Source of the DNA: Tetracentron sinense
Taxonomy: Eukaryota; Streptophyta; Magnoliopsida; Trochodendrales; Trochodendraceae
Length of the DNA stretch: 64,000 nucleotides
NCBI GenBank assembly: GCA_015143295.1
Contig: CM026555.1
Span: 372,001 to 436,000, forward strand
Direction of reading: 5' to 3'
This document shows positions 46,662 to 58,414 of the stretch, one piece after another (the first letter of the stretch is position 1; every line of letters begins with the position of its first letter). Position numbers and translations under genes: made by a program. The notes below the pieces were generated by a model. The model saw only the letters and a program-made list of their open reading frames with translations. It had not been told where the DNA came from and did no database searches.

Positions 46662-46799
46662 CTTGCACAGCCAACGGTTAAGACGTGCTGTTGGCAACCT
46701 TAGACACCATTTTTCATACGTATCAATGACCTGACGCATGATTGCTATCCGGCCCCTTCCCTCCAACGCTGAAACAAATACAACTGGTATTCCTGTCAC
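46662..46799 (-). CDS. Der/EngA GTPase, penultimate exon, copy B
   Basis: 46 codons, phase 0 at both ends, acceptor GCAG|GTGACA and donor CAAG|GTCAGT. VTGIPVVFVSALEGRGR carries the G5-like SA motif that closes the second G domain. RQVIDTYEKWCLRLPTARLN then RWL leads into the KH-like domain. The intron to the last exon is 109 bp. The intron to the upstream exon is about 3.9 kb and hosts the hAT-type element and LINE scraps. Confidence 0.88.
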
Positions 46800-47526
46800 C
46801 TGCTAACAAAGCTCATATCACTACAAGGTCGACTAGTTTACCATCAGTTTGGAAAATGAAATGTAAGATGTATGAGTAAACGATGCATTTAAGATCAGAA
46901 AAGTACTAGAAAGATCAGCCATCATCACCATACTAAGTAGTAAACTTGGGAAGCTGCCTCTCCTGATTTGTGAATTGAACTAACCGTTTGGTTCACATAT
47001 TAGCTGTTCTTTTATTTTATCTCTTTCAGGTGGGCAGATTTTGGAAGCAGGGTGTGTTTTTCAGAGGCTAATTGGAGTGGGGTGGGCAGATTTTGTGAGT
47101 TGTGCCCGAAGGAAACTTGTCTAGAACTACCTATAGGTGGCAGGGTTCGCATTAATGATGTGAGATGGACGCAAAGAAAAGGAGGATTTACTGACTGGCC
47201 CTCAAAACGGTGTCCCAATCTGCGACCTTTTTGAATGCAGAAACTGCAAGGTTATGTGGAGCCCCATTTTCAGGTGAAATATGAGGAACAACAAAACTGA
47301 GAAATATCTCATCTTCCTTGACAGACTGCAGAGGATGAAGGTTAACCCACTTGGAAGATAAGCGAGTCTGGAAGGGCAAGATAAAGTGGGTTTCGATACC
47401 AAGGACTTTTTACATCTTCCTCTTTAACAAAGAGGTCTCAGAGTTGGTTAGGAGGCCCCAATTTGAGAAGATTTTATGTGGCAGGTACCCCCAAAGATCT
47501 GAGCATCCGGCTGATAGACCCGTAAG

Positions 47527-48415
47527 TAGGGATGATACCGAGCCAAGCCGAGCCGTTCGGGCTCGGCTCGTTGCAATACATCTATGTTCAAGCTCGGCTC
47601 AAACTTGAGCTTCACAGAGTGCGTTCAAGCTCGGCTCGTAGAATACACATCGAGCTCAAGCTTAGTTTGGCTCGGCTATACAAAGGAACCCTAAATTTCA
47701 AAGGATATTTCTCACTTCAAAACAAAAATTCCCACAAACCTATCTTTCTAAAATCAGAAAATATGATCTATAAAAAGTAATCAAACTCCATTTTTAGCAA
47801 AGATTGATCAACTAAAAAATATAGATTTTCAAAGAATACAAAAAATATCACCTGAAAAAAACCGAATGATTCAAAACGATGGAGTGATGTATAAAAATCT
47901 AACAAAAATATGGTTCGAAAAGCATTCTTTTCCATTTTCTCTGTCCGGGATTCAAAGCTTGAAGCATATTCTTCAAGAGAGGAGCAACGCGACAAAAATG
48001 GAAGAGAGCTCACAGGTGTGAGGAAGAAGATGAAGAAGGAAATGGGGTGGGGCTACGGACCAACGGTCTTTGTCTCTTTGGTTGGGTCAAAGCCTCAAAC
48101 TCAAAGCTTTGAATAAAGAAAATATCTTTTAACTTACTATTCTAGTCACTCAGTTTAGAGTACCATTAACTAATTTTACCATTCTAGTCACTTATTTTAG
48201 AGTATTTACGTTTCATGTCATCTTATATGCGGAATCATACGAGCCGAGCTTTTGCCGAGCTGAGTAGGGGTGTGTTCAAGCTCGGCTCGTTTAGTAAATG
48301 AGCTCGAAAATGGTGTTCAAGCTCGGCTCAGTTACTTAATAAGCGAACGATGTTCGAGCTTTTAATGAGTCAAGCACGAGTAGTTCATGAACATTTTGTT
48401 CAATAACCACTCTTA
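47527..48415. mobile_element. hAT-type non-autonomous element (copy B)
   Basis: 889-bp counterpart of 33766-34667, with CCCGTAAG repeats at 47519-47526 and 48416-48423. The same TSD in both copies shows it was inserted before copies A and B separated. Confidence 0.85.
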
Positions 48416-48449
48416 CCCGTAAGCGACTGCCTCACCCGTCATAGAGCGG

Positions 48450-48880
48450 GCATTCATATGGTCGGCAACTTTGGACAAGATTCTTATGATAGATCATCTG
48501 AGGAACTGATGTATGATGATCCCAACAGAGGCAGTGTACAGAAGTGGAGAAAGATGTGCATCACCTTCTTGTCCACTGTATGTCGGCATGATTGTTGCTC
48601 CTCCTCGTATAGATTAGTGTGTAAAGAAGCGGAGAAATATGTGCAGCACCTTCTTTATCAGTGTCCGTGGCATGATTGGAGTTCCTCCTCCTTATGAGTT
48701 TATGACTTCAATGACCAAGAGGCGTCTTCAAAACCAAAGGCAACATTCTCTGGAGCATGCTGCCACCTGCAGTATGTTGGGGACCTTGGACGGAAAGGAG
48801 CAAAAGAGTGTTTGAAGATTCAGATTCATTCTTGCCTAAGCTCTGTCCTTAGTAGGATGGAATCTTTGAAACTGGTCATC
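48450..48880 (+). pseudogene. LINE zf-RVT fragment (copy B)
   Basis: Counterpart of 34700-35140 with the same internal duplication and only scattered substitutions. Confidence 0.45.
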
Positions 48881-49022
48881 CCATCTCCTAGAGTGTATAG
48901 CAGTGTTACTTAGGCACGTGGTATGAGTGTCAAGTGTCTAGGTGTCTAGGGGTGTTCAGCACGACAAGCTCTGAAAATCCCAATATGATGGCACGGATGT
49001 ACAAATTTTTAAAATGATAAAT

Positions 49023-49023
<1 letters not shown>

Positions 49024-49084
<61 letters not shown>
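49024..49084. repeat. (AT)n microsatellite, copy B
   Basis: About twice as long as in copy A (35277-35304). Confidence 0.95.
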
Positions 49085-49087
<3 letters not shown>

Positions 49088-49810
49088 AACTCAAAATTTT
49101 CAAATAACAATAATAATATAAAGAAGGGGATCACCAGTCCCCAATTTTTTTTAAAGAAGTATATACCTAAGTAATAAAAATACTCTTATAGGGAGTAGAA
49201 ATGAACAACAAGAGAGAGAAGAGAAGAGAGAGATGTACATATTGATTGTTGTTGTTGCCGCTGCTCAGCTTGCTCTCCTAGTAAAATTTCATCTATGTTT
49301 CTAAAAAAGCAACATAACTTGACAAAAAGTTCCGTGTAATTTTATTTTTAAAATGGCACAACATACTTGAGGCACCATGCGCCTAATCATAATGTTGATG
49401 TCACCATGACATGATATAGGCACGTACCAAGGAGTGTCGTGTCGTGTCGTGTCCAAGTGTCGGCACGACAAAATTTGGGAAAACTGAAGTGCCTAGGTAA
49501 CATTGGTTTATAGACATTTGATTGTTGGATTTCATGAACATATGTAGCGATGAAGCTTTTTGTGATTCTTGAGTCTATCATATGGCTTTTTGCGGGAATT
49601 TTTCTCATTCCCCTTCTCATGTACATTCCTTTTACATCAATACGATACAATTAATGTTACTCATTAGAAAGTAAAAATAGAAGAAAACAGAGTCTAATGG
49701 ATAAGCAAAGGGTTGTGAGGACTTAGGATGGGTTTCGGACCTAGGTCGTGGTCTCGACACCTAGAGACTTCACCAACTCAGCAAGCTGCCTTCTTTAGAT
49801 GTTGAATTAT

Positions 49811-50731
49811 GGCTTAATGACTTCCAACTCTCTTCAGTATACTTGGAAAGAGCAAAAAGATTAACAAGTCGAAGTATGCTCAAACCAAGTTACATAAAAT
49901 GAAAAAGAACGTATCCATGTATGTTCCACAAGCACACTTTAGTATTTCTTCTACAAGTGTTACCTATGATATGTTGTGTTATACAAGCATGTTTTAGTTC
50001 AGGAAGCATGCTCCTCTTCAAAGCATGGAACTTACAAAGGAACCACATGAACTAGTCAAAAAATAAATAAAATCTTAGGCTTCTTAACATTGACTTAAGT
50101 CACTAAATCTCCCTATGAAATATTTTACTTTTGATTGGTAAGTTAACCTGGTAACAGATGATAAGACAACCACTTTGGATCAGATCTTCATCATGGCTTT
50201 GCATGTTCTACCATTTTCTGTCTGAGATTAACATACTGATATTCCCAGCATCTTATACAGACAATAACTAGTTCCAAATCAATTCATTAAGAAAATTGAG
50301 GCCAGAAACATGGGATGTACACATGTGAGCATACTAGAGCAACAGGGGATGCATGACAGAAAATAATCTTCAAAGAATTCCAGCACACTAAATTGTTCAA
50401 ATTAGGTACTTCTTTTGAATTCCATCCAACAAATGGCTATTAGTCCTAGGAAAAAATGCAGAAGAACTTGAAATGAACATATATGTATCCATCAACATCA
50501 AGGTTAATAAAGCAAAACATGGAACCCCAACAAATAAATCCTTTGTTAACTTCTTCCATCCTCAACCAACATGAATAACCCCAACAAAAAAATCCCTTAA
50601 GCAAGTTGTACTTACCAATCAAAAAAAAAGGTTCTACACTCAGCAGATGAAAGCAAAATTGGTCACAGGTGAAGTAAACACAGGCAGATGGCAAGAAAAA
50701 GTAAGTGTCACGGTGTTAGAAACTCGCATAC
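49811..50731. other. No gene seen; Der intron sequence
   Basis: Unique sequence between the end of copy B and the upstream Der exon, AT-rich with no recognised repeat. It is the 5' part of the large Der intron. Confidence 0.6.
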
Positions 50732-50917
50732 CTGAGGTAGAATTGTCTGAATTTCTTCTGGAACAGCTTTAATGACCTTCTCATATAACTTCGAGTTCTG
50801 TGTTCCTCTTAGAAGATCCATCTTGTTCACGATCACAACCAGACCTCGGCCTTCTTCCACTGCTCGTCTTGCTATAACTACTTCAGCATGCTTCATGCTA
50901 CTTCTAGATTTTGCAAT
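50732..50917 (-). CDS. Der/EngA GTPase, G2-domain exon
   Basis: 62 codons, phase 0, acceptor CTAATAG|ATTGCA at 50917 and donor CTCAG|GTATGC at 50732. Contains IAKSRSSMKHAEVVIARRAV, then GLVVIVNKMDLL with the G4 motif NKxD (NKMD) that reads the guanine base, then VPEEIQTILPQ. It joins in phase to VTGIPVVF at 46799. The P-loop, G2 and G3 motifs and the first G domain must lie further upstream (rightward); I did not find them between 50918 and 64000. This exon is not duplicated, so only copy B connects to the gene body. Confidence 0.88.
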
Positions 50918-53203
50918 CTATTAGAGATAGAGAAGATAAAGTATTTTTATACAAGGTGAGATTATTAAGTGCAATTTGTTTATTCAACAATTTATTTATT
51001 ACCCCAAATAGTATGTTTATAAATATACTGTGAATTATTGATCATGTAAATTGCTATTTTCATAGAACACTCCAGTAAGATGGAAAGTGTGGCAACAAAA
51101 CAATATAGGTGCATAAACAGTTAAACTAAGCAATGCAATAAATAAGGAACGGCCATGACAGCCGTATGGTTAAGAGTGCCAAGCCTGAATAGGTAAAGCA
51201 CTTTAAAGTTTTACTATTACTATTGAATTTGTTCAGGAGGATGTGGAAAGAAAGGGAAAAACATTTTCCAGGACAAGAAAGTCAAGCTAAAAAGTGCATA
51301 TTGGAATTATGAATTATCAGATTGGAAATTATTAAGTGCAAAACTATAGTTAAGAGTTTAGAAATACAAATAGTGAATTATGGCATTAATTAGAAAGCTG
51401 TTTGGTATGGTAGGCATGGGAAGAATCAAGCTAAATTTTGCCCTGTGCTACTTTAGGATCTATGGTGCAGGGGTTCAAAGTAACATTGTCAACTAACAGA
51501 GCTGGCTTTGCAAGTTTTCAGGATCAGACTGCAAAGAGTGGAGCTAAGTCTAGCTCAGAACCTCATAAGCCAAGACTGAGCTTTTAGTTAGTCCCACAAA
51601 ATATATTAGCTTGAGTAGAGCCTAAGAGCATGGAATAAAAATCGCCAAAACCGATACGAAACGGACGATACGTATAGGTTTCGGGAGCCTCCTATAATAC
51701 GAATACGAAATGAGCGATACGTATTGTTTTTAGTTCTTTATGTTTTCATTCATTGTGTAATTGTAATTGTGCTTGCTACTCTATCTTTCAGTCACTTCCC
51801 ATGACTTTATTTTTGGTAACTTTGGTTCCTATAACTCATTTTATTTTTAAACAAAAATTAATTTGATTTATTTTTAAAAAAGAAAAAAATTATATGTATC
51901 ATCTGAAACCGATACTAAAACCAATATGTATAGGTTTCAATTGGGACCGATACATGCCCTGAAACCATATTTTTAATCCTTGCCTAAGAGTGCTAAGGTC
52001 AGGGTTATCTTCAGTTATATTATTATCATAATGTGATTTAAGACCCAATTTATTTCCCTCTATGGACATCGGGTTCATCGTCACAAGATTACTAATTTAC
52101 AAAGTTGAGGCTGAGTTTGTGAAATTCCTGGTGTGAGAAACCTAAGCTTGGCACTTCTGGCTCCACATGAGCCTACTAGAGCTTGGGTTCAATAACACAG
52201 ACTATGCATAGATTTCCCCTGCATGACTTGTTTACTATGTACACATGTTGAGTCAATATACCATAGTTATGGTATGATGTAGTTTTATTGTACATAAAGT
52301 TCACAGACATGGCTAAAGGGTGTATAGGATTAAAAGAATATTCCTAGTACTTCATGGTGTGTGAAGAAAATTAGAAGATCCAAAAGGCTTCACGACCATT
52401 GGGTTATTAACATTTGTGTATATCCTAACCACCCATTTACAAAGCCTTGCCTATGAGGAACGTTATAGGCGCATGTTTGGCGACCATAGTTACTAGAGAG
52501 AGAAGTGAAAACGAGAAGCGAGACTCAAAAAAACCTTTGGAAAGGGGAAGCGATAAATGAGATATAGGCTCCTCATTCCCATTATGTTGCTTCCCATTAT
52601 GGCATCTTAGCAGTACCCTTAGGTCTGACTGCGTGCATGTGCTTAGAGTGTGTGTCCGCATGTTACTTGATACCCTTCCAACCAAAAAAAATTTCATTAT
52701 GTTATTATGGGTAGTTATACCTTTGATTTTTCTTACATGAAATTTTTGTGGAAAAGTGCCTTAGATTTCAAACCGACGATACTTACTTAGAGTCTACATC
52801 CTAAGCTATAGACTGTGGTCTACCCTATCACTTCACACATACAACTTCCTTTTACTACTAAATAGGACTTGATGGAAGCAAGCTTTCTAGGAAGCGAGTC
52901 TTTCAGAGGAAGCAAGCTTCTTAGGAAGCAATTCTGTCCGATGAATCAAGTCTAGGAAACGAGCTTCCCACCCTATACATAGCTTCCCTTCAACTATGCT
53001 GGCGATGCCTAGGAAATAAGGGCTCCTTAAATGAGGAGTCCCCTACCCATTGGCCATTGCTTAGGCAATACAAAGTTTCATTGTAAATAATGAAGAGCAT
53101 AGTTCACAATCAAGGAGTGAAGTAATGAATGCAAAAAAAATATGAAAACACAATAGTTTTAGCTAAGAGTACAAGGAAAAGAGCATATATAGAAAGACGG
53201 ATG

Positions 53204-53238
<35 letters not shown>

Positions 53239-53428
53239 ACCTTCTTTTTTATTTTATAGAGAAAACCAAATATGGAAACCCGAACAAAGTTCCCTAAAAC
53301 CATCAATTCATTTTTATTCACATTAAAGAAACCATTCATATACGTATCTGATATTAAGTGAAATCTGTTATTTTTATTTATAAATATAATCTAATTTTAT
53401 GTGGATCTCGAGAAACCACCTTTGTCAC
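50918..53428. other. No exon found; intron or spacer with MITEs
   Basis: No Der P-loop or other coding motif seen on the minus strand. Contains the MITE at 51629-51982, repeats with AAGCAAGCTT and AGGAAGCGAG motifs at 52870-52960 (perhaps a second MITE split by the copia insertion at 53429), and a (GA)n run at about 53207-53236. Confidence 0.5.
51629..51982. mobile_element. MITE with 8-bp TSD
   Basis: 354 bp between direct repeats CCTAAGAG (51621-51628 and 51983-51990). Imperfect terminal inverted repeats CATGGAATAAAAAT and CAAGGATTAAAAAT. Inner CGATACG and TATAGGTTTC motifs occur on both sides. The TSD length fits a hAT-derived MITE; no coding capacity. Confidence 0.75.
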
Positions 53429-53582
53429 TGTTGAGATATGATTAATTATATAGGTGTGATACACTAGATTTCTCATTATGGGTATATTTGTAATAGGCAT
53501 ATTAGGGTTATTATAATATAAAAGGATTAGAGATTAGAGAGAAATCTCTCTAATCACGTTTTTTCCCCAACACGTCTTCTTC

Positions 53583-53617
<35 letters not shown>

Positions 53618-53661
53618 TTTTTCTCTTTCTTCATCTTCTCTTCTAGGTTTCATCTTTAAGT
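53429..53661 (+). repeat. 5' LTR of the old copia
   Basis: 233 bp. Contains a palindromic GATTAGAGAGAAATCTCTCTAATC and a long CT microsatellite (about 53583-53617). The terminal CA of the usual LTR end reads TA here; the end is set by the adjacent PBS and by the TSD. Confidence 0.88.
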
Positions 53662-54432
53662 TGGTATCAGAGTAGGAAGAAAAAGATGTGTTTTTTTCCC
53701 TTTTTTATGGAGTTTTCGTGAACAGGATTTTGTGATTAGTGTTTTGTGAACAGTGCTCGTAAGCTATTCTTCATGACCATGGAAGATGGGCATGCCACAT
53801 GATACCTTGGCATTAACCGAATTTTATGATGAGTTTTTTGGAATTTTTTTGGCACCTGTAACCGTGTTCTCTAGAATTTTTTTGAGAAATTAAAAACATG
53901 GCAGATTTAGTTCAACTGATTGGTGCGAAGCTTTTGGGTGTTTTTGAAACCCCAAGATAGTTGTATTTGGGTCGAAACTTCCCTCTCTCTAAAATAGAAG
54001 TGATCTCAATCATTTTGGAGCAGATTTGAAGTTTTTTTGAACACCTTAGTGTCCACGACTTCACGTGAGAATATCTTGAGTGTGGCCATAGGCCATCTTT
54101 TGCTTTTGGTTTCAATCATATTTGCTTTGTTTAGAATAAATAATGTGGCTAGCTTTCATAATGGAGTGTAACTTTGGTATTTTCTAGTGTAACAACGGTT
54201 TTCTCCTTAGAATTTGAGGTGTTTTGTAGCTATTTACTCTATGGTTGGGGTTGTTTTGTGTAAAACTTATTTTTTCCCTCTTACTATTCATTTGTTTGGA
54301 ATAGAGGGGTGCCAACAATAGCCAATGATGGTTTGTCAGAAAGGGTATCTGCTGCGACATCAAAGGTTCTAACTTCCAAGCAATCCGATCATTACATCCG
54401 TCACTAGTAGCTATGGTGATAATCCTGATGCG

Positions 54433-55378
54433 CTAATCACAACCGTTAAGTTGGATGGCACCAACTTCCCTGAGTGGTCTCAGTCCGCTAAGATGTATAT
54501 TGGCGGAAGAGGGAAGGTTAGGGTACTTGACCAACCGTGTGAAAAAACCGGCTACTGAGGCCGAGACATATAACAAGTGGGAGCAAGAGAGTCGTACGGT
54601 TATGTCATGGCTGCTAAATTCCATGCAGCCATTGGTTAGTAAATGTTTCTTGTTTCTTCGGACAGCGAAAGAGATCTGGGATAAGGCGACTCGAACCTAT
54701 TCTCAACGACAGAACATTGTCAGGGTGTACCAGTTGAGACAAGAGATCGCTACTCTTCGTCAAGGGGAGAAGAGTCTATCTACCTACTGCTCCACTCTTC
54801 AAGGTCTTTGGGAAGAGTTGGACCACTTTAAGGCATCCAGTGGGACACTAATAAAGACAGAGATTGGCATAGTAAACAGGGGGAAGATAACATAATTTTT
54901 TGACTTCTTGGTGGGTTTGAATCCGGATTTTGAAGTCACTCAGGTTCAGATTTTAGGGAAAGATATGTTTTCTTCCTAGTACCAAGTTTATTCACTAGTC
55001 CAAGGTGAGGATTGCAGGAAAAAGGCGATGGTACCTACTTTGCCCGGCGATCATCTCGCATTTGCCACATCTTCTAGTGCTCCACAGGATGGTAAATACC
55101 CTCCTAGGAAGAATAGGTCTCCTGATGACAAAGATAAGTTGAAGTGTGAACATTATGGGAAGACTAGACACACCAGGGAAACTTGCTCGGATCTTATTGG
55201 CCAGCCCTCCAAGTTTTCTTGTCCCGGACAGCAAATGGGCACCCCTAGAGGCAACACTGTAACCTTCATGCCTCCTAACTTGGGTAACTCAATCGCATCG
55301 GCATCTCCCACTAGACCATCTTCATCCGAGAGCTTCTCTAATGCAGATCTTGATCGTTTCCGCCGTCTCTTAAGTTAG
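54433..55378 (+). pseudogene. Copia gag (old element), broken
   Basis: From about 54433: ALITTVKLDGTNFPEWSQSA and the YIGGRGK block of the Gag N-terminus, a frame change, then WLLNSMQPLVSKCFLF, KEIWDKATRTYSQRQNIV and LRQGEKSLSTYCSTLQGLWE of the UBN2 domain to about 54895. After a break, 55028-55378 carries the zinc knuckle as CEHYGKTRHTRETC, where the second Cys is Tyr. It ends in a run of S/T/P-rich residues and a TAG at 55376. Confidence 0.8.
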
Positions 55379-58218
55379 ATGGAAGGTTCTTCCGCCTCTA
55401 CTTCCTTTGTTCAGACAAATGGCCTCTACCTCGTGAATGTGGCTAACTCTCCTTTAACATTACAGATTAGTAGTAGTCTTAATAGTAGCAATAATGATGT
55501 CCAACTCAGATTGTGGCACAATCGTCTAGGTCATTTGTCTTTTAAATTCTTAAAGTTGGTCTTTCCGGACCTGTTTAAATTTGTTCCTAGTCATAGTCTA
55601 TAGTGTGATGTGTGTGAATTCTCAAAACATTGTAGATCTACTTTCTCTCCAAGTATGAATAAAAGTGTGTCTCCTTTTCAGCTGATCCATTCTGATGTCA
55701 TGTCTGTGCATGGTTATCAATATTTTATTTCTTTTGTGAATGACTTCTCCCGTTATTCCTGGATTTACTTGATGAAGTCCTGTGTTGAAGCCCCGGACCT
55801 CATCAAGAAGTTTCACAAGATGGTTTTAACTCAATTTGAGAAGCAGAATAAAATTTTCCGCTTCGATAATGCTAAGGAATACCTTGAGGGTGATTTAAGG
55901 CAATATTTGGCAGAGCACGGTATGATCCATCAAAGTACATGCCCTTATACTCCTCAACAAAACGAGGTAACCGAGCGTAAGAACCGTCATCTTTTGGAAG
56001 TGGCTAGAAGCTTACTGACCAGAATGAATGTTCCGAAGAAGTTTTGGGCTGAAGCAGTGCACACCTCCCTATATTTGATTAATCGCATGCCATCTCGGGT
56101 CTTGCTGTTGAAGTCCCCTATCAACTACTCTACCCAGACCAGCCTCTGTTTACTGTTCCCCCTTGTGTCTTTAGTTGTGTCTGCTTCATTCATATTTTGG
56201 TTCCTAATTGAATCAAATTGAATCCAAAATCCATTCGTGGTGTCTTCTTGGGATATTCCTCTTCATAAAAGGGATATCGGTGTTTTGATCCTGTATCTGG
56301 GAAATGGTTCATTACCATGGGCATCACCTTTTTTGAAAGTATCCCATTTTTTCCTCGTTCATCTACCTCTCTTCAGGGGGAGCATAGTGAATTGTTGGAA
56401 GAGAGTCTGCCTTCAGTTCCACTTCCGAAGTTGGTCCCTGATGTTATTCATTTTGTTGTTCCTATTGAGACTACTGCTAAGAAAGACCTACAAGTTTATA
56501 CCAGACGTGAAAAGGAGGGACCACTGTGTTACGACCATCTCCCAACACTGACTCCTCCGAACCAGGTAAAATTGCTCCACTGTCCTATGTGATTCTTATT
56601 TTTGTTCCTGATATTGATAATGATATCGCTGCCATTGCCATACGCAAGGGGAAGCGCCAGTGTACGATTCATCCTATCTCTAATTTTATCTCGTATGCAC
56701 CTCTGTCACCCTCTTATTTGACTTTCTTGTCATCTGTTTCTTCTGTGTCTTTACCTTCCAGGTTTCAGGAGGCTGTCTTTGATCCTAAGTAGCGCAATGC
56801 AACGATGGAAGAAATGAAAGCTTTGGTCAAGAATAATACATGGGAAATGGTGGAGTTACCTAAGGGAAAGAGAAATGTAGGCTGTAAATGGGTGTTCACC
56901 GTGAAACATAAGGCAAATGGATCCATTGAGAGGTACAAGACAAGACTGGTAGCTAAGGGGTATACTTAGACAAACGGGATAACTATAAGGAAACATTTGC
57001 ATCGGTTGCTAAAATGAACTCCAGAAGAGTTCTCTTGTCTTTAGTTGCGAACCACTCGTGGCCCCTACGTCAGTTAAATGTGAAAAATGCATTCCTTCAT
57101 GGAGATCTACGAGAAGAAGTGTATATGTCTCCTCCTCCGGGATTCAAACTTCCAAATAGTGAAGGAAGAGTTTGTAGGTTAAAGAAATCTATCTATGACT
57201 TGAAATAATCCCCCCGAGCTAGGTTTGAAAGGTTCAGTCAAGCCGTGAAGAGGATGGGTTACTCACATAGCCATGCTGATCACTCTCTTTGTCAGGAGAA
57301 AATGACAGTTAATTACAACTTTAATTGTCTATGTTGACGATATGGTGGTGACTGGAAATGACTCCTCAGAGATCCAACACCTGAAGAAATTCCTAGCAAC
57401 GGAATTTGAGATCAAGGATTTGGGCAGCCTGAAGTACTTTCTAGGCATTGAGTTCTTGGCCAGCAGACACTCCTATTAAATAGAATCATAAGTTGAGCTC
57501 CAGTGAAGGCCCATTACTAGAAATTAAAGAGATGTACCAAAGACTGGTAGGTCGTCTTATTTATCTTTTTCTCACTAGACCTGACATCGCATATGCAGTC
57601 AGTGTAATTAGTTAATTCATGCATGAAACTCAGATCCCTCACTATGAGGCAGTGGAGAGAATTTTGAGGTATTTTAAGACTACTCCAGGGAAGGGCCTTC
57701 TATTTGCCAACCATGGTCATATTCAACAAGAAGCCTATACTGATGCTGATTGGGCTGGAAGTATAGATGATAGGAGGTCTACCACAGGGTATTGTAATTT
57801 CCTTGATGGTAATCTCATCACTTGGAGAAGCAAGAAGTAGAGAGTGGTGGCTATGTCAAGTGCTGAAGCCGAATATAGGGCAATGGCTCATGGGGTAGCT
57901 GAATTATTATGGTTGAAGATTTTACTACAAGATCTAGGAATGGAGGTGGATGTTCCTATGAAGTTGTTCTGTGATAACAAGGCGGTCATCAATATTGCCC
58001 AGAACCCCATTCAACATTATCAAACTAAACATATTGAAATTGACAGACACTTTATTAGAGAACAAGTTGCTTCAGGAAACATTTGCTTGCTGTTTGTTAC
58101 AATGGGAAATCAACTAGCTGATATACTCACGAAAGGGATTACTAAAGCTAGCTTAGAAGGTATTCTTAACAAGCTAGGCATGTTGAATATCTATGCTCAG
58201 CTTGAGGGGGAGTGTTGA
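55379..58218 (+). pseudogene. Copia pol (old element): integrase, RT, RNase H, broken
   Basis: LWHNRLGHLSFKFL...CDVC (integrase zinc site, stop TAG at about 55601), then LIHSDVM, FRFDNAKEYL and, 35 residues after that Asp, the Glu of NEVTERKNRH: the DDE triad is intact. After frame breaks from about 56130, RT is read in pieces: GCKWVFTVKH and RLVAKGYT (56880-56970, then stop), LNVKNAFLHGDLREEVYM (57070-57130), VYVDDMVVTGND (about 57332). RNase H: YTDADWAGSIDDRRSTTGY (57736), stop at 57838, AEAEYRAMAHG (57862), CDNKAV, HIEIDRHFIR. Many lesions; not functional. Confidence 0.88.
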
Positions 58219-58409
58219 GATATGATTAATTATGTAGGTGTGATACACTAGATATCTCATCAAGGGTATATTTATAATAGGCATATTAGAGTTATTATAA
58301 TATAAAAGGATTAAAGATTAGAGAGAAATCTCTTTAATCATTTTTTTCCCAACATGTCTTCTTCCTCTCTCTCTCTCTCCATCTTCTCTTCTAGGTTTCA
58401 TCTTCAAGT
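58213..58409 (+). repeat. 3' LTR of the old copia
   Basis: 197 bp, same ends as the 5' LTR, with a shorter CT run. Followed by the TSD GTCAC. Confidence 0.9.
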
Positions 58410-58414
58410 GTCAC

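Larger units (their letters stand above)
40181..49810. repeat. Copy B of the duplicated segment (no copia insertion)
   Basis: Colinear with 13964-36012 minus the copia element. It retains the single CGTGT target at 43419-43423. Private differences include loss of 18 bp around the Helitron-like hairpin (near 41130), a longer AT run at 49024, a shorter one at 44735, and small indels. Its left edge coincides with the outer edge of the gypsy LTR, so the true extent of homology may have been cut by that insertion. Spacer at 40181-42350 and 43430-45440 holds no gene that I can see. Confidence 0.92.
53429..58409 (+). mobile_element. Old full-length Ty1/copia element, protease region missing
   Basis: 5' LTR 53429-53661 and 3' LTR 58213-58409, both starting TGTTGAGATATGATTAATTA and ending near TTCATCTTYAAGT; TSD GTCAC at 53424-53428 and 58410-58414. 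PBS TGGTATCAGAG begins at 53662, PPT GAGGGGGAG at 58204-58212. The LTRs differ in length (233 and 197 bp, mostly in a CT microsatellite) and by many substitutions, so the insertion is much older than the one at 17204. The internal region has gag, integrase, RT and RNase H with several stops and frameshifts. No DSG protease segment can be seen between the knuckle and the integrase. Confidence 0.93.
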
